A stretch of DNA of 64,000 bases, from positions 23,942-87,941 of the forward strand of contig JAEWJX010000096.1 of the NCBI GenBank assembly GCA_023386365.1, read 5' to 3'. Positions 1 through 8,525 of the stretch are shown in pieces. Position numbers and translations under genes: made by a program. The notes below the pieces were generated by a model, which searched no databases, was not told the origin of the DNA, and saw only the letters and a program-made list of their open reading frames with translations. Source of the stretch: Actinomycetes bacterium. GTDB taxonomy: Bacteria > Actinomycetota > Actinomycetes > Actinomycetales > Microbacteriaceae. Within the stretch, counting starts at the first letter, position 1. Every line of letters starts with the position of its first letter.

Positions 1-12
1 TCGTCCGCGACG

Positions 13-18
13 TAGGCT
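13..18 (+). promoter_or_regulatory. Leaderless-type -10 element of the SGNH hydrolase
   Basis: TAGGCT ends 6 nt before the GTG at 25. The spacing matches the other leaderless-looking starts in this window. The -35 region lies outside the window. Confidence 0.5.
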
Positions 19-24
19 CGTCCG

Positions 25-801
25 GTGCCTGAGATCCGCTTCGTCGCCATCGGCGACTCGTTCACCGAGGGCGTCGGCGACGAACTGCCCGATGGCCGCG
101 TGCGCGGCTGGGCCGACATCGCGGCGCAGGGCTGGGCGGATGGCACGGGCGAGCCGGTGCAGTTCGCGAACCTCGCGATCCGCGGCAAGCTGATCCGCCC
201 GATCGTCGACGAGCAACTCGAGCCGGCGCTCGCGCTGAAGCCGACGCACCTGTCGTTCAACGGTGGCGGCAACGACATCCTGCGCCCGCAGGCGGATGTG
301 AACCGCATCGTCGACGCGTTCGCCCAGGTGCTGCGCCGCTGCGACGAGGAGGGTGTGGCGCTCGTGCTGCTGTCGGGGGCGAACCCGACGCGGCAGCTGC
401 CGATGGGCCGGGTGATGAAGCGCCGGGGTGACCTGCTCTCGCACGCCGTCGAGGCGCGCCTCGCCGACCGGCCCGACGTGATCCGCGCGCTCAACTGGTT
501 CGACGACGAGTTGGCGGAGCCTGCGTTCTGGTCGGACGACCGGCTGCACATGAACTCCCGCGGCCACCACCGGGTGGCCGCGCGCGTGCTCGACGCGGTC
601 GGGGTTCCGCGGCCCGACGAGTGGTGGAACCTGCCCGAGCTACCCGATCAGGGCCGCCTGCGGGGCGCGCGCTACTACCGGGAGCACGTGGGGCCGTGGG
701 TGAAGCGCCGCCTCACCGGCACCTCCTCGGGCGACGGCCGTGAGCCGAAGTTCGGCGGAGGCTGGACGACCCTTCAGCCTTCCTCCGGCGGGCTCGCGTA
801 G
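25..801 (+). CDS. SGNH/GDSL-family hydrolase
   Basis: A 258-aa cytosolic protein of the SGNH (GDSL-like lipase/esterase) superfamily, which hydrolyses acyl or acetyl esters. The nucleophile motif GDSFTEG is at residues 10-16 with Ser12. A GGGNDI block (Gly/Asn oxyanion residues) lies near residue 80, and a catalytic DRLHMNSRGH block is in the C-terminal half. Length and block order fit the family; no signal peptide is present. The GTG start is chosen because a -10-like TAGGCT (13-18) ends 6 nt before it and no ribosome binding site is visible, so the mRNA is probably leaderless. The exact ester substrate cannot be deduced. Confidence 0.88.
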   Translation: MPEIRFVAIGDSFTEGVGDELPDGRVRGWADIAAQGWADGTGEPVQFANLAIRGKLIRPIVDEQLEPALALKPTHLSFNGGGNDILRPQADVNRIVDAFAQVLRRCDEEGVALVLLSGANPTRQLPMGRVMKRRGDLLSHAVEARLADRPDVIRALNWFDDELAEPAFWSDDRLHMNSRGHHRVAARVLDAVGVPRPDEWWNLPELPDQGRLRGARYYREHVGPWVKRRLTGTSSGDGREPKFGGGWTTLQPSSGGLA

Positions 802-804
802 CCT
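799..804 (+). promoter_or_regulatory. -10 element containing the upstream TAG stop codon
   Basis: TAGCCT begins with the stop codon (799-801) of the SGNH hydrolase gene and ends 6 nt before the ATG at 811. No ribosome binding site lies in the 9-nt gap. Confidence 0.5.
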
Positions 805-810
805 CGACGC

Positions 811-1092
811 ATGCCCTGGTACGGATGGCTCGCGATCGCCGCTGTGGCGATCGCCCTTCTCGCGGTGGCGCAGTGGCGCGGCTGGATCGAGCTGCGCGGC
901 GTCGACCACGGCCGCAGTTCCGGCAACGGCATGTTCGGGTTCGCCGACGAGGTCTTCCACCCGACGAAGCATGAGGCGCAGCAGGATCTGGTGCAGCAGA
1001 CCGAGCTGCCCGCCCCCGCCCCGGCGCCCGGCGACGGCCCGCTCGACCTCGACAAGGGTCGCGTCAGGATCGATCTGCCGAACGACGCCTGA
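811..1092 (+). CDS. Small single-pass membrane protein
   Basis: A 93-aa protein of unknown function. Residues 3-22 form one hydrophobic N-terminal segment (membrane anchor). The rest is soluble, with a GMFGFADEVFHP block followed by an acidic, proline-rich tail. The middle block recalls small actinobacterial proteins of the DUF6191 type; that link is from memory and uncertain. The ATG lies 9 nt after the upstream TAG stop. That stop is itself the first half of a TAGCCT -10-like element (799-804) 6 nt before the ATG, so the gene may have its own leaderless promoter as well as read-through from the hydrolase. Confidence 0.75.
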   Translation: MPWYGWLAIAAVAIALLAVAQWRGWIELRGVDHGRSSGNGMFGFADEVFHPTKHEAQQDLVQQTELPAPAPAPGDGPLDLDKGRVRIDLPNDA

Positions 1093-1119
1093 CCTCGCGG
1101 CGGCGGATAGCGTGGTCCG

Positions 1120-2061
1120 GTGAGTTCCGTCGAGCAGTCCGCACCGCCCACCGTCCCGCAGCCCGCCCCCGAGCCCGCCGACTGGAAGGGCGCTCTCGCC
1201 TCCCTCGGTCTCGGGTTGGCCGGCGCCCTGGTCGGTCTGCTGCCGTGGATCATCACCGGGATGCGGCTCCCGCTGCAGAACCTGTGGGCGCTGCCGACGC
1301 TCCCCGACGACATGCCGGTGGCGTGGCTGCCGTTCAGTCAGTACACGGTGTCGTTCGTCATCTCGATCATGGTGGTGGGCGCCGCCGCCGCGGGGATCGC
1401 CGCCTGCGCCCTTCGCGCGCGCCTGCCTCGCCGCGCGCCGCTCTCGATCGCCGCGGGTGTGCTGTTCGTCCAGGTGGTCGCGACCGCGCAGGCGGCGAAC
1501 GTGGTCGGCTCCGGGGTGGGCGCGAGCCGTGAAGGTTCGGTCTACCTGGCCGCCTGCATCGGGGTCGCCGTGGTGGGCATCGTGTGCGGGCTGGTGGTGT
1601 TGGGCCTGATCTCGCGGGGTCCCCGCGCGGGCGCCACGGTGGCGCTCGCGTTCGCGTCGATCACGGTCACCTGGTGGGTGGGCGGCTTCTTCCCCCCGGT
1701 GGGCATCGTGCCGGTGACGGTCGACTACGGGTGGGCTCTCGACATCCTGCGCTGGCTGTCGCCGCTGCTCGTGGGCGCGTCGATCGCGTGGGGCGGCATC
1801 CGAACCGCCGGCCGGATCGTGGCGGCTGGCGTCAGCCTGCTGATGCTCTGGGTGGTTCCGCCGCTCGCGACGGCGGTGACCGCGGCGGTCGGGTCGCGGG
1901 TGATGCTGCGCTACCCGCTCGAGCTGCTCGACTACGGGTGGGGCGTGTTCACGATGGCGCTGCTCATGCCCGCCCTGGTGGTGCCGCCCCTGGTTGTGGC
2001 GGTCGTCACTGCGGCGGCGGGCATCGTGGGTCGCGAACTGCTGGAGCGCCGCGGCCGCTGA
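1120..2061 (+). CDS. Polytopic membrane protein, about eight TM segments
   Basis: A 313-aa hydrophobic protein. A proline-rich cytosolic N-terminus of about 25 residues is followed by roughly eight membrane spans separated by short loops; the C-terminus ends in a basic ERRGR. I do not recognise a named family or catalytic motif. The GTG start is preceded by TAGCGT (1108-1113) at 6 nt, the leaderless pattern. It sits between a small membrane protein (same strand) and a surface protein (convergent), with no operon clue to function. Confidence 0.8.
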   Translation: MSSVEQSAPPTVPQPAPEPADWKGALASLGLGLAGALVGLLPWIITGMRLPLQNLWALPTLPDDMPVAWLPFSQYTVSFVISIMVVGAAAAGIAACALRARLPRRAPLSIAAGVLFVQVVATAQAANVVGSGVGASREGSVYLAACIGVAVVGIVCGLVVLGLISRGPRAGATVALAFASITVTWWVGGFFPPVGIVPVTVDYGWALDILRWLSPLLVGASIAWGGIRTAGRIVAAGVSLLMLWVVPPLATAVTAAVGSRVMLRYPLELLDYGWGVFTMALLMPALVVPPLVVAVVTAAAGIVGRELLERRGR

Positions 2062-2076
2062 CCCGAGCCCTCTGCG

Positions 2077-3651
2077 TCAGCCTTCGGTGGTGCCGTCGAT
2101 GCGAATCGTGAGGGTCGACGCGGTCGTTCCGCCGTGCCCGTCGGAGGCGACGTAGGTGAACGTGTCGGTGAGGTGCTGCCCGTCGTCGAGGGCGTTGACG
2201 GCGGGGTTCGAGTTGTCGAGCGTGTACGTGTAGCTGCCGTCGGCGTGGATCTCGAGCGACCCGTACTGCAGCGTGATCGTGCCCGCGTTGGCGACGCTCA
2301 TCGCGTGCCCGTCGGGGTCGGAGTCGTTGGCGAGCACGTTGCCCGACACCATGTTCGGGGCGGCGTCTTCCTTCACCGTGTTCGTGTCGGCGACGACGTT
2401 CGGCGCGCCGTTGTCGGTGGTGCCGTCGATGCGGATGGTGACCGTCGATGCGGTGGTGCCGCCATGCCCGTCGGAGGCGACGTAGGTGAACGTGTCGGTG
2501 AGGTGCTGCCCGTTGTTGAGGGCGTCCACGGCGGGGTTCGAGTTGTCGAGCGTGTACGTGTAGCTGCCGTCGGCGTGGATCTCGAGCGACCCGTACTGCA
2601 GCGTGATCGTGCCCGCGTTGGAGACGCTCATCGTGTGCCCGTCAGGGTCGGAGTCGTTGGCGAGCACGTTGCCCGACACCATGTTCGGGGCGGCGTCTTC
2701 CTTCACCGTGTTCGTGTCGGCGACGACCACGGGCGCGCGGTTGCCGGTCGTGCCGTTGATCGTCACGGTGAGGGTCGCGGATGCGGTTCCGCCGTTTCCG
2801 TCCGAGATCGCGTAGCTGAAGGTGTCGGTCAGCGTCTGCCCGTCGTCGAGCGCGTCCACGGTCGGGTTGGTGTTGTCGAGCGTGTAGGTATAGGTGCCGT
2901 CGGCGTGGATCACCAGCACGCCGTAGCTCAGCGTGAACGTGCCGGAGTTGGTGACACTGAGGGTGTCGCCGTCGGCATCCGTGTCGTTCGTCAGCACATT
3001 GCCCGAGACCGGGTTGGGGGCGGAGTCCTCTTTCACGGTCGCGGCGTCGTCGACCGCGACCGGTGCCCGCGGGTCGGTGGTGCCGTCGATCGTCACCGTG
3101 AGCGCTCCGGATGCGGTGCCACCGTGTCCGTCGGAGACCGTGTAGGAGAAGGTGTCGGTGAGGGCCTCCCCCGCGTCGAGCGCGTCGACCGCCGGGCCGG
3201 TGCCGTCGAGCGTGTACAGGAAGGTGCCGTCGGCCTCCATCTCGAGGGTGCCGTAGGCCAGGGCGGAGATGCCCGCCGTGGTGACGACGAGCGTGTCGCC
3301 GTCGGCATCCGTGTCGTTCGTCAGCACGTTGCCTGCCGCGATGGCGGGCTGCGCGTCCTCGACGACCGTCGCGGCATCCGCCACCGCGACGGGGGCCGTG
3401 TTGACCACCGGGGCGACGGCCGGCGGGGCTGCGGGCGCGCAGGTTTCTGCCGCAGTCGCGGACTGCGCCGTGCCTCCGGTGACGACGGCCGCCGCGAGGA
3501 GGCCGACCACCAGCAGCGCGCCGACCCGCGCACCGTGGCGCGTGCGCGCCAGCAGCAGCACGGCGGCACCCGCTCCGATCACGAGCACCGCGACGAGCGC
3601 GATGCCCCACAGGTCGAATCCGGTGACAGCAAGGCGAACGCAAGTATCCAA
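2077..3651 (-). CDS. VCBS-repeat surface protein with an N-terminal LAVTG-type anchor-like segment
   Basis: A 524-aa predicted surface protein. From about residue 85 to the end there are four tandem 110-aa VCBS/cadherin-like repeats, each with an NVLxNDxDxDG calcium-type loop, an ADGxYTYTLD strand and a DTFxYxxSDGxGGT signature. Such repeats form extended beta-sandwich stalks in adhesins. The N-terminus is unusual. LAVTG at residues 7-11 is followed by a hydrophobic span (12-35) and an Arg/His-rich stop, the layout of a C-terminal sortase signal. A second hydrophobic span (43-66) with a likely signal-peptidase site after AQSATA comes next. The start is TTG, supported by AGGAGA 7 nt upstream. 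Repeats one and two (residues 85-304) are diverged; three and four are nearly identical. Confidence 0.82.
   Translation of the reverse strand: MDTCVRLAVTGFDLWGIALVAVLVIGAGAAVLLLARTRHGARVGALLVVGLLAAAVVTGGTAQSATAAETCAPAAPPAVAPVVNTAPVAVADAATVVEDAQPAIAAGNVLTNDTDADGDTLVVTTAGISALAYGTLEMEADGTFLYTLDGTGPAVDALDAGEALTDTFSYTVSDGHGGTASGALTVTIDGTTDPRAPVAVDDAATVKEDSAPNPVSGNVLTNDTDADGDTLSVTNSGTFTLSYGVLVIHADGTYTYTLDNTNPTVDALDDGQTLTDTFSYAISDGNGGTASATLTVTINGTTGNRAPVVVADTNTVKEDAAPNMVSGNVLANDSDPDGHTMSVSNAGTITLQYGSLEIHADGSYTYTLDNSNPAVDALNNGQHLTDTFTYVASDGHGGTTASTVTIRIDGTTDNGAPNVVADTNTVKEDAAPNMVSGNVLANDSDPDGHAMSVANAGTITLQYGSLEIHADGSYTYTLDNSNPAVNALDDGQHLTDTFTYVASDGHGGTTASTLTIRIDGTTEG
2088..3407 (-). repeat. Four in-frame tandem 330-bp repeats (VCBS units)
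   Basis: The coding sequence repeats with an exact 330-bp (110-codon) period, seen by aligning the Gly-Thr-Thr-Asp boundary at about 2421, 2751 and 3081. The two units nearest the 3' end of the gene (about 2091-2750) are almost identical at DNA level, which suggests recent duplication or gene conversion. The other two have diverged. Confidence 0.85.
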
Positions 3652-3749
3652 GGGCGGGTCTCCTGGGAAGGCGGCGGGTGACGGGTGTGAAGCCGCGATC
3701 AGCCTAGTGGTGAGACGCCCTTACCTTCGCGCAATCCTGTGCGCCGTGA

Positions 3750-4034
3750 TCAGCGTTCGAGCAGCGGCTGGTACTCGGGGTGACGCTGGATGTACGCGGC
3801 GATGAACGGGCACTTCGCGACAACGCGGGTGCCCTCCTCGGCCGCCACCGCATCCAGGGCCGACTTCGCGAGAAGCGACCCGAGCCCGCGTTCCTGGATC
3901 GCCGGGTCGACCTCGGTGTGGGTGAAGGTGATCACGCCCGGCGCGCGCTGGTACAGCGCCTTGCCGATCACCTCGCCGTCACGTTCGAGCACGAAGCGGC
4001 TGCGTTCCGGGATGTCGACGACCTGGTCTGCCAT
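3750..4034 (-). CDS. Small GNAT-like N-acetyltransferase (YidJ/GCN5-related family)
   Basis: A 94-aa single-domain protein of the short GCN5-related family (Pfam Acetyltransf_CG type). It has the diagnostic ERGLGSLL acetyl-CoA binding turn at about residues 48-55 and the C-terminal CPFIAAYIQRHPEY block. Members are roughly 90-100 aa, so it is full length. The family is thought to acetylate small molecules or proteins, but no substrate can be assigned. The ATG is preceded at 6 nt by TAGCGT (complement of 4041-4046), suggesting a leaderless transcript independent of the adjacent cebR. Confidence 0.85.
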   Translation of the reverse strand: MADQVVDIPERSRFVLERDGEVIGKALYQRAPGVITFTHTEVDPAIQERGLGSLLAKSALDAVAAEEGTRVVAKCPFIAAYIQRHPEYQPLLER

Positions 4035-4051
4035 CCTTCGACGCTACGGGA

Positions 4052-5068
4052 TCACTCCGACGCGCGCTCGATGACGCGGGTCGGCATCATCGTCACCTGC
4101 GAGGCGGTGCCACCGTCGATCAAATGCAACAGCACGTCTACCATGCGCCGCCCCTGCTCGACGCTCGGCTGCTCGACGGTGGTGAGCGGCGGGCTCGACG
4201 ACTGCGCTGCGTAGTCGTTGTCGAAGGTGACGAGGCCCAGGTCGTGCGGCACCGACTTGCCGAGCGAACGCAGCACGTTGAGCGCCCCGGATGCCATGAG
4301 CGAGTTGGCGGCGAAGACGCCGTCGAGCTCCGGGTCGCGCGCCAGCAGCCGACGCATCGCCGACTCGCCCCCCGCTGGACTGAAGTCGCCGTGCTCCACC
4401 AGGTCGGAGGCGACCCCGGCCGCATCCAGCGCCTGGCGCCACCCTTCGAGGCGGTCGAGACCGGCCGACATGTCGCCGGGGCCGGCGATCGTCGCGATGC
4501 GGCGGCGCCCGTGCTCGATGAGCTTGCGCGTCACGTTGCGGGCCGCTTCGACGTTGTCGACGTCGATGTAGTAGGCCGACGACCCCTCCTGGCTCATCGG
4601 GCGCCCACCGAACACGACGGGGATCGACTTCGCGAGCTGCGTGTACGAGCGGTCGTCGGAGTGGTGCGACAGGATGAGCGCCCCGTCGACGTTGCCTGCC
4701 TGCAGGTAGCGCCGGGTCTTCTCGCCGTCCTTCTCCGCCGCGATGAGCAGGCTCAACGTGTAGTCGGTGTCGGACAGGTACATGGCGATGCCCTGCACCA
4801 CGGTGGCGAAGTACGGGTCGGCGAAGAACTTGGCGGTGTTCTCGGGGATCACCAACGCGATCGACTGGGTGCGCCGGCTGGCCAGGATGCGGGCCGCCCG
4901 GTTGGGCACGTACCCGAGCTCGTCGATCGCCTTGTTCACGGCGGCGAGAGCTTCGGGGGTGACCTTCGGCGACGCATTGATGACACGGGAGACCGTGGAG
5001 CGTGACACACCGGCGGCAGCGGCGACCATCTCGAGGGTCGGCGCTCCTCCTTGCGTTTCCGGTGTCAT
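4052..5068 (-). CDS. cebR: LacI-family regulator of cellobiose use (CebR/CelR-like)
   Basis: A 338-aa LacI-family repressor. The N-terminal helix-turn-helix (about residues 10-30, with VSRSTVSRVIN) and hinge LGYVPNRAARILASRR are followed by a periplasmic-binding-protein-like effector domain. It is the last gene of a same-strand array with cebE, cebF, cebG and bglC. The only regulator-like operators nearby, upstream of cebE, match the TGGGAGCGCTCCCA box known for CelR of Thermobifida and CebR of Streptomyces. I therefore infer that it represses this locus and is released by cellobiose. It starts 36 nt after the bglC stop, so it is probably co-transcribed and thus autoregulated. Confidence 0.88.
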   Translation of the reverse strand: MTPETQGGAPTLEMVAAAAGVSRSTVSRVINASPKVTPEALAAVNKAIDELGYVPNRAARILASRRTQSIALVIPENTAKFFADPYFATVVQGIAMYLSDTDYTLSLLIAAEKDGEKTRRYLQAGNVDGALILSHHSDDRSYTQLAKSIPVVFGGRPMSQEGSSAYYIDVDNVEAARNVTRKLIEHGRRRIATIAGPGDMSAGLDRLEGWRQALDAAGVASDLVEHGDFSPAGGESAMRRLLARDPELDGVFAANSLMASGALNVLRSLGKSVPHDLGLVTFDNDYAAQSSSPPLTTVEQPSVEQGRRMVDVLLHLIDGGTASQVTMMPTRVIERASE

Positions 5069-5104
5069 CGGCGGATCCTCCTGGCCGGGTTCGGCCCGTT
5101 CATC

Positions 5105-6526
5105 CTAGGCCGTGAGGGTTCGTGCGGATTCGGCGATCGCCGCGAAGGCGTGACCCGAGTCCTTGACGATGCGCTCCTGGGTGACGTAGTCCACGTACAC
5201 GATTCCGAACCGCTTCTCGTAGCCCCACGCCCACTCGAAGTTGTCCATCAGCGACCACGCGAAGTATCCGCGCACGTCGGCGCCTTCGGTGATCGCCGCG
5301 GCCACGGCGTCGAGGTGCTGTTCGAGGAACGCGACGCGATCCGCATCGTGCACCGCGCCATCCGCCGCCACCTCGTCGGGCCACGCCGACCCGTTCTCGG
5401 TGATGTACAGCGGCGGCAGGTTCGGGTACTCGAGGCCGAGCCGCACGAGCAGGGTGCGCAGACCGTCGGGGTTGATCTCCCACCCCATCGCCGTGCGCGG
5501 AAGGTTGCGCGTGGGCGTGGTGAGGAACTCGGAGCCGACGAACCACGACGACGTCTTCTTGTCGGTGGGCGAGAGCCCCTTCGGGTGGTCCGCGGGAAGC
5601 GGATGCCCCGACACGTTGTCGTCGTGGTAGTGGTTCACCCCGAGGAAGTCGATCGGCTGGTTGATGGTGGCGAGGTCGCCGTCGCGCACGATCTGGTCGA
5701 AGCCGTGGCCGGCGACATCCTGCAGGAAGTCCTCCGGGTAGGCGCCGAGCAGCAGCGGCTCCAGGTAGGCGCGGTTCCACAGCGCGTCGAGGCGGCGGGC
5801 CGCGTCGAGGTCGACCGGGTCGGTCGGGTCGTTCGGCACCGCGTTCGTGAGGTTCAGCGTGATGCCCAGCTTCTCGGCGCCGCGGGCCCGCAGCTCCTGC
5901 ACGGCGAGGCCGTGCGCGAGGTGCTGGTGGTGCAGCGCCGCAAGGCCGGCGCGCGGCTCCTGCCGACCGGGTGCGTGCTCGCCGCCCGCGTAGGCGATGA
6001 GCGACGAGCAGAGCGGCTCGTTGAAGGTGGTCCAGTGGCTCACGCGGTCGCCGAGCGCGTCGTGCACGGCGATCGCGTAGTCGAGGAACCGCTGCGCGGT
6101 GTCGCGGTTCGCCCATCCGCCGGTCTCCTCCACCGCCTGAGGGAGGTCCCAGTGGTAGAGCGTCAGCCAGGGGAGGATGCCGTTCTCGAGCAGCTCGTCG
6201 ACGAGCCGACTGTAGAAATCGATGCCCTTCGCGTTGACGGGGCCGTCGGCCGGCTTGATCCGCGCCCAGCTCGTCGAGAACCGGTACGAGTCGAGGCCGA
6301 GGCTCTTCATGAGCTGCACGTCCTGCGGCATGCGGTGGTAGTGGTCCACCGCCGGGTCGAGCGTGTCGCCGTTGGCGACGTTGCCGGGGATGCGCGCGAA
6401 GTGGTCCCAGATGGAGTCGAGCTTGCCGTCCTCGTGGGCCGCGCCCTCGATCTGTGCGGCCGCCGTGGCGGCACCCCAGAGGAACCCGGCCGGCCAGGTG
6501 AAGCCGTCCGGCAGAGCGAGCGCCAT
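5105..6526 (-). CDS. bglC: GH1 beta-glucosidase
   Basis: A 473-aa glycoside hydrolase family 1 enzyme, predicted cytosolic, which cleaves imported cellobiose or other beta-glucosides to glucose. Visible family marks are the N-terminal FLWGAATAAAQIEGA block, the acid/base glutamate in TFNEP and the nucleophile glutamate in YITENGSAW. The frame is open for another 99 codons upstream, but the real start is the ATG at 6526. It overlaps the stop of cebG by one base (TGATG), and the protein then begins right at the GH1 fold. Translational coupling to the permease fits an import-and-hydrolyse operon. Confidence 0.95.
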   Translation of the reverse strand: MALALPDGFTWPAGFLWGAATAAAQIEGAAHEDGKLDSIWDHFARIPGNVANGDTLDPAVDHYHRMPQDVQLMKSLGLDSYRFSTSWARIKPADGPVNAKGIDFYSRLVDELLENGILPWLTLYHWDLPQAVEETGGWANRDTAQRFLDYAIAVHDALGDRVSHWTTFNEPLCSSLIAYAGGEHAPGRQEPRAGLAALHHQHLAHGLAVQELRARGAEKLGITLNLTNAVPNDPTDPVDLDAARRLDALWNRAYLEPLLLGAYPEDFLQDVAGHGFDQIVRDGDLATINQPIDFLGVNHYHDDNVSGHPLPADHPKGLSPTDKKTSSWFVGSEFLTTPTRNLPRTAMGWEINPDGLRTLLVRLGLEYPNLPPLYITENGSAWPDEVAADGAVHDADRVAFLEQHLDAVAAAITEGADVRGYFAWSLMDNFEWAWGYEKRFGIVYVDYVTQERIVKDSGHAFAAIAESARTLTA

Positions 6527-7437
6527 CAGCCCTTCACCGCCCCGGACATGATGCCCGCGATGAGCTGCTTGCCCGCGAACAGGAACAGGATCAGCAGCGG
6601 GATGATCGAGATCACCGCACCGGCCAACACCATCGAGTAGTCGGGCGTGTGCCCACCGGATGCGTTGAGCGCGGCGAGCGCGGTCTGCACGCTCGGGTTC
6701 TTCGGGCCGAGCACGAGCAGCGGCCACAGGAAGTCGGTCCAGGCGGCCATGAACATGAACAGGCCGAGCACCGCCATCGCGGGACGCGCCGCCGGGAGCG
6801 CCACATGCCAGAAGGTGCCCCACATCGACGCGCCGTCGACGCGCGCGGCCTCGATCAGCTCATCCGGGATCACATCCACCAGGTACTGCCGCATGAAGAA
6901 CACGCCGAACGCGCTCACGAGGCCGGGGATGATGACGGCGCCGAGGGTGTTGGTGAGCTTCAGCTCCGACACCAGCATGAACAGCGGGATGATTCCCAGC
7001 TGCGTGGGGATCGCCATCGTCGCGATGACGGCGATCATCAGCGGGTCGCGGCCCCGGAAGCCGAGCTTCGCGAAGGCGTAGCCGGCGAGGGTGGAGAAGA
7101 AGACCACCGCGACGGCGATGGTGCCGGAGATGATGATCGAGTTGATCAGGGCCTTGGCGAAGTCGACCGTCTGGAAGGCCTTCACCACGTTCTCGAGGAA
7201 GTTCGGCCCGGGGATGACGACCGGCGGCACCGCGTTGATGTCGGACGCCTGACGGCTGGCCATCACGAACGACCACCACAGCGGGAACACCGCGCCGAGG
7301 AAGAAGGCGCCGAGCAGGCCGTACGTGAGCCAGCCGGGCTTGTCGTAGAAGCGCGCCTTGCGCTTCTTCACCGCACGCTCCTCGGAGGTGGGGATGTGCA
7401 GGTGGCTGCCCTGCTTCTGGTTGATCGTGGCGGTCAT
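6526..7437 (-). CDS. cebG: Cellobiose-type sugar ABC transporter permease (MalG-like)
   Basis: A 303-aa inner permease subunit of a CUT1 carbohydrate ABC importer. It has six membrane spans and the EAA loop EAARVDGASMWGTFWHVALP near residue 205, where the ATPase docks. It overlaps cebF by 4 nt (ATGA) and bglC by 1 nt, so it is strictly operonic. No ATPase gene is present in the locus. In actinobacteria a shared ATPase (MsiK) encoded elsewhere normally serves such systems. Confidence 0.93.
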   Translation of the reverse strand: MTATINQKQGSHLHIPTSEERAVKKRKARFYDKPGWLTYGLLGAFFLGAVFPLWWSFVMASRQASDINAVPPVVIPGPNFLENVVKAFQTVDFAKALINSIIISGTIAVAVVFFSTLAGYAFAKLGFRGRDPLMIAVIATMAIPTQLGIIPLFMLVSELKLTNTLGAVIIPGLVSAFGVFFMRQYLVDVIPDELIEAARVDGASMWGTFWHVALPAARPAMAVLGLFMFMAAWTDFLWPLLVLGPKNPSVQTALAALNASGGHTPDYSMVLAGAVISIIPLLILFLFAGKQLIAGIMSGAVKG

Positions 7438-8432
7438 CGACGTGCTCCGTTCGCGTTCACCACGGCGCGCTTGGGCACGCGGATGTTGCGTTTGATGTCC
7501 TGGGAGGCGATGGTGCGCGAGATCGCGTAGTTCAGCAGGCCGACCAGGATGATGATGATGAAGAGGATCCAGGCTGTCGCCGCGGCACGACCGAAGTCGC
7601 GCCGGGGGAACGCCATCTCGTAGAGGTAGAGGACGATCGTCTGGAACTGGCGGTTCGCGCCACCGTTGGACTGGCCGTCGAACAGCTTCGGCTCGGTGAA
7701 GATCTGCAGACCGCCGATGGTCGAGGTGATGATGACGAAGATCATCGTCGGGCGGATCATGGGGATCGTGATCGACCAGAAGCGGCGGGCACGGCCGGCG
7801 CCGTCGAGCGACGCCGACTCGTAGATGTCACGCGGGATGGCCTGCATGGCGGCGAGGAGGATGAGGGCGTTGTAGCCGGTCCAGCGCCAGTTCACCATCG
7901 TCGCGATGGCGACGTGCGAGGGGAACGGGTCGAAGCCCCAGCGGATCGGCTCGAGGCCCAGCGCCTCCATGGCACCGGTGATGGGGCCGCCGAACTGGTT
8001 GAAGATCTGGGTGAAGATGACCGCCACCGCGACGGGGGCGGCGATGTACGGGAGCAGGATGCTCATCCGCCAGAACGTGCTGGCGCGGATCGCCTGGTCG
8101 AGCACCGCGGCGATGACGGTGGCGATGATCAGCTGCGGCACCGCGGAGAGCAGGAAGATGCTGATCGTGTTGCCGAACGCGTTCCAGAAGAACGGGTCGG
8201 TGAGGGTCATGACGTAGTTGTCGAGACCGATGAAGTCTCCCTGGCCCTTGAGCAGGTCCCAGTTGTAGAGCGACACGTTGACCGTGTAGATGATCGGGAA
8301 GAGCCCGAGCACCGCGAACATCACGAAGAACGGCGAGATGTAGAGGTAGGGCGAAGCCTTGTAGTCGAAGTTCGCGAGCTTCTGCTTGAACGTCAGGCTG
8401 CTGCCTGAGCGCCGTGCGTCGAGTGTGCTCAT
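7434..8432 (-). CDS. cebF: Cellobiose-type sugar ABC transporter permease (MalF-like)
   Basis: A 332-aa CUT1 permease partner of cebG. A cytosolic N-terminus of about 30 residues precedes six spans. The EAA-type loop YESASLDGAGRARRFW lies near residue 210. It is 93 nt downstream of cebE with a strong stem-loop in the gap, and overlaps cebG by 4 nt. Assignment to cellobiose rests on the GH1 enzyme and CebR boxes, not on the permease itself. Confidence 0.93.
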   Translation of the reverse strand: MSTLDARRSGSSLTFKQKLANFDYKASPYLYISPFFVMFAVLGLFPIIYTVNVSLYNWDLLKGQGDFIGLDNYVMTLTDPFFWNAFGNTISIFLLSAVPQLIIATVIAAVLDQAIRASTFWRMSILLPYIAAPVAVAVIFTQIFNQFGGPITGAMEALGLEPIRWGFDPFPSHVAIATMVNWRWTGYNALILLAAMQAIPRDIYESASLDGAGRARRFWSITIPMIRPTMIFVIITSTIGGLQIFTEPKLFDGQSNGGANRQFQTIVLYLYEMAFPRRDFGRAAATAWILFIIIILVGLLNYAISRTIASQDIKRNIRVPKRAVVNANGARR

Positions 8433-8472
8433 CGGTGGGCCTATCTGGAGAGCGCGTGCGGGGTGGAAGGGG

Positions 8473-8508
8473 TGAGCGGCCCCCGGGGACGTGCCCGGGG
8501 GCCGCTCA
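8473..8508 (-). promoter_or_regulatory. Stem-loop between cebE and cebF
   Basis: A perfect 15-bp inverted repeat (8473-8487 with 8494-8508, 6-nt loop) lies 17 nt after the cebE stop. There is no U-tract after it on the minus strand, so it is more likely an mRNA 3'-end stabiliser or partial attenuator than a full terminator. This would give more binding protein than permease, as in other sugar operons. Confidence 0.7.
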
Positions 8509-8525
8509 GATTCAGGTGGTGGTTG

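Noticed and set aside
2134..3681. Long plus-strand open frame of 515 codons
   Set aside because: It is antisense to the VCBS gene, whose repeats and domain motifs are clear; the plus-strand product is a low-complexity Val/Gly/Arg repeat shadow.
6527..6823. 99-codon N-terminal extension of the beta-glucosidase
   Set aside because: It overlaps cebG out of frame; the GH1 fold begins at the ATG at 6526.
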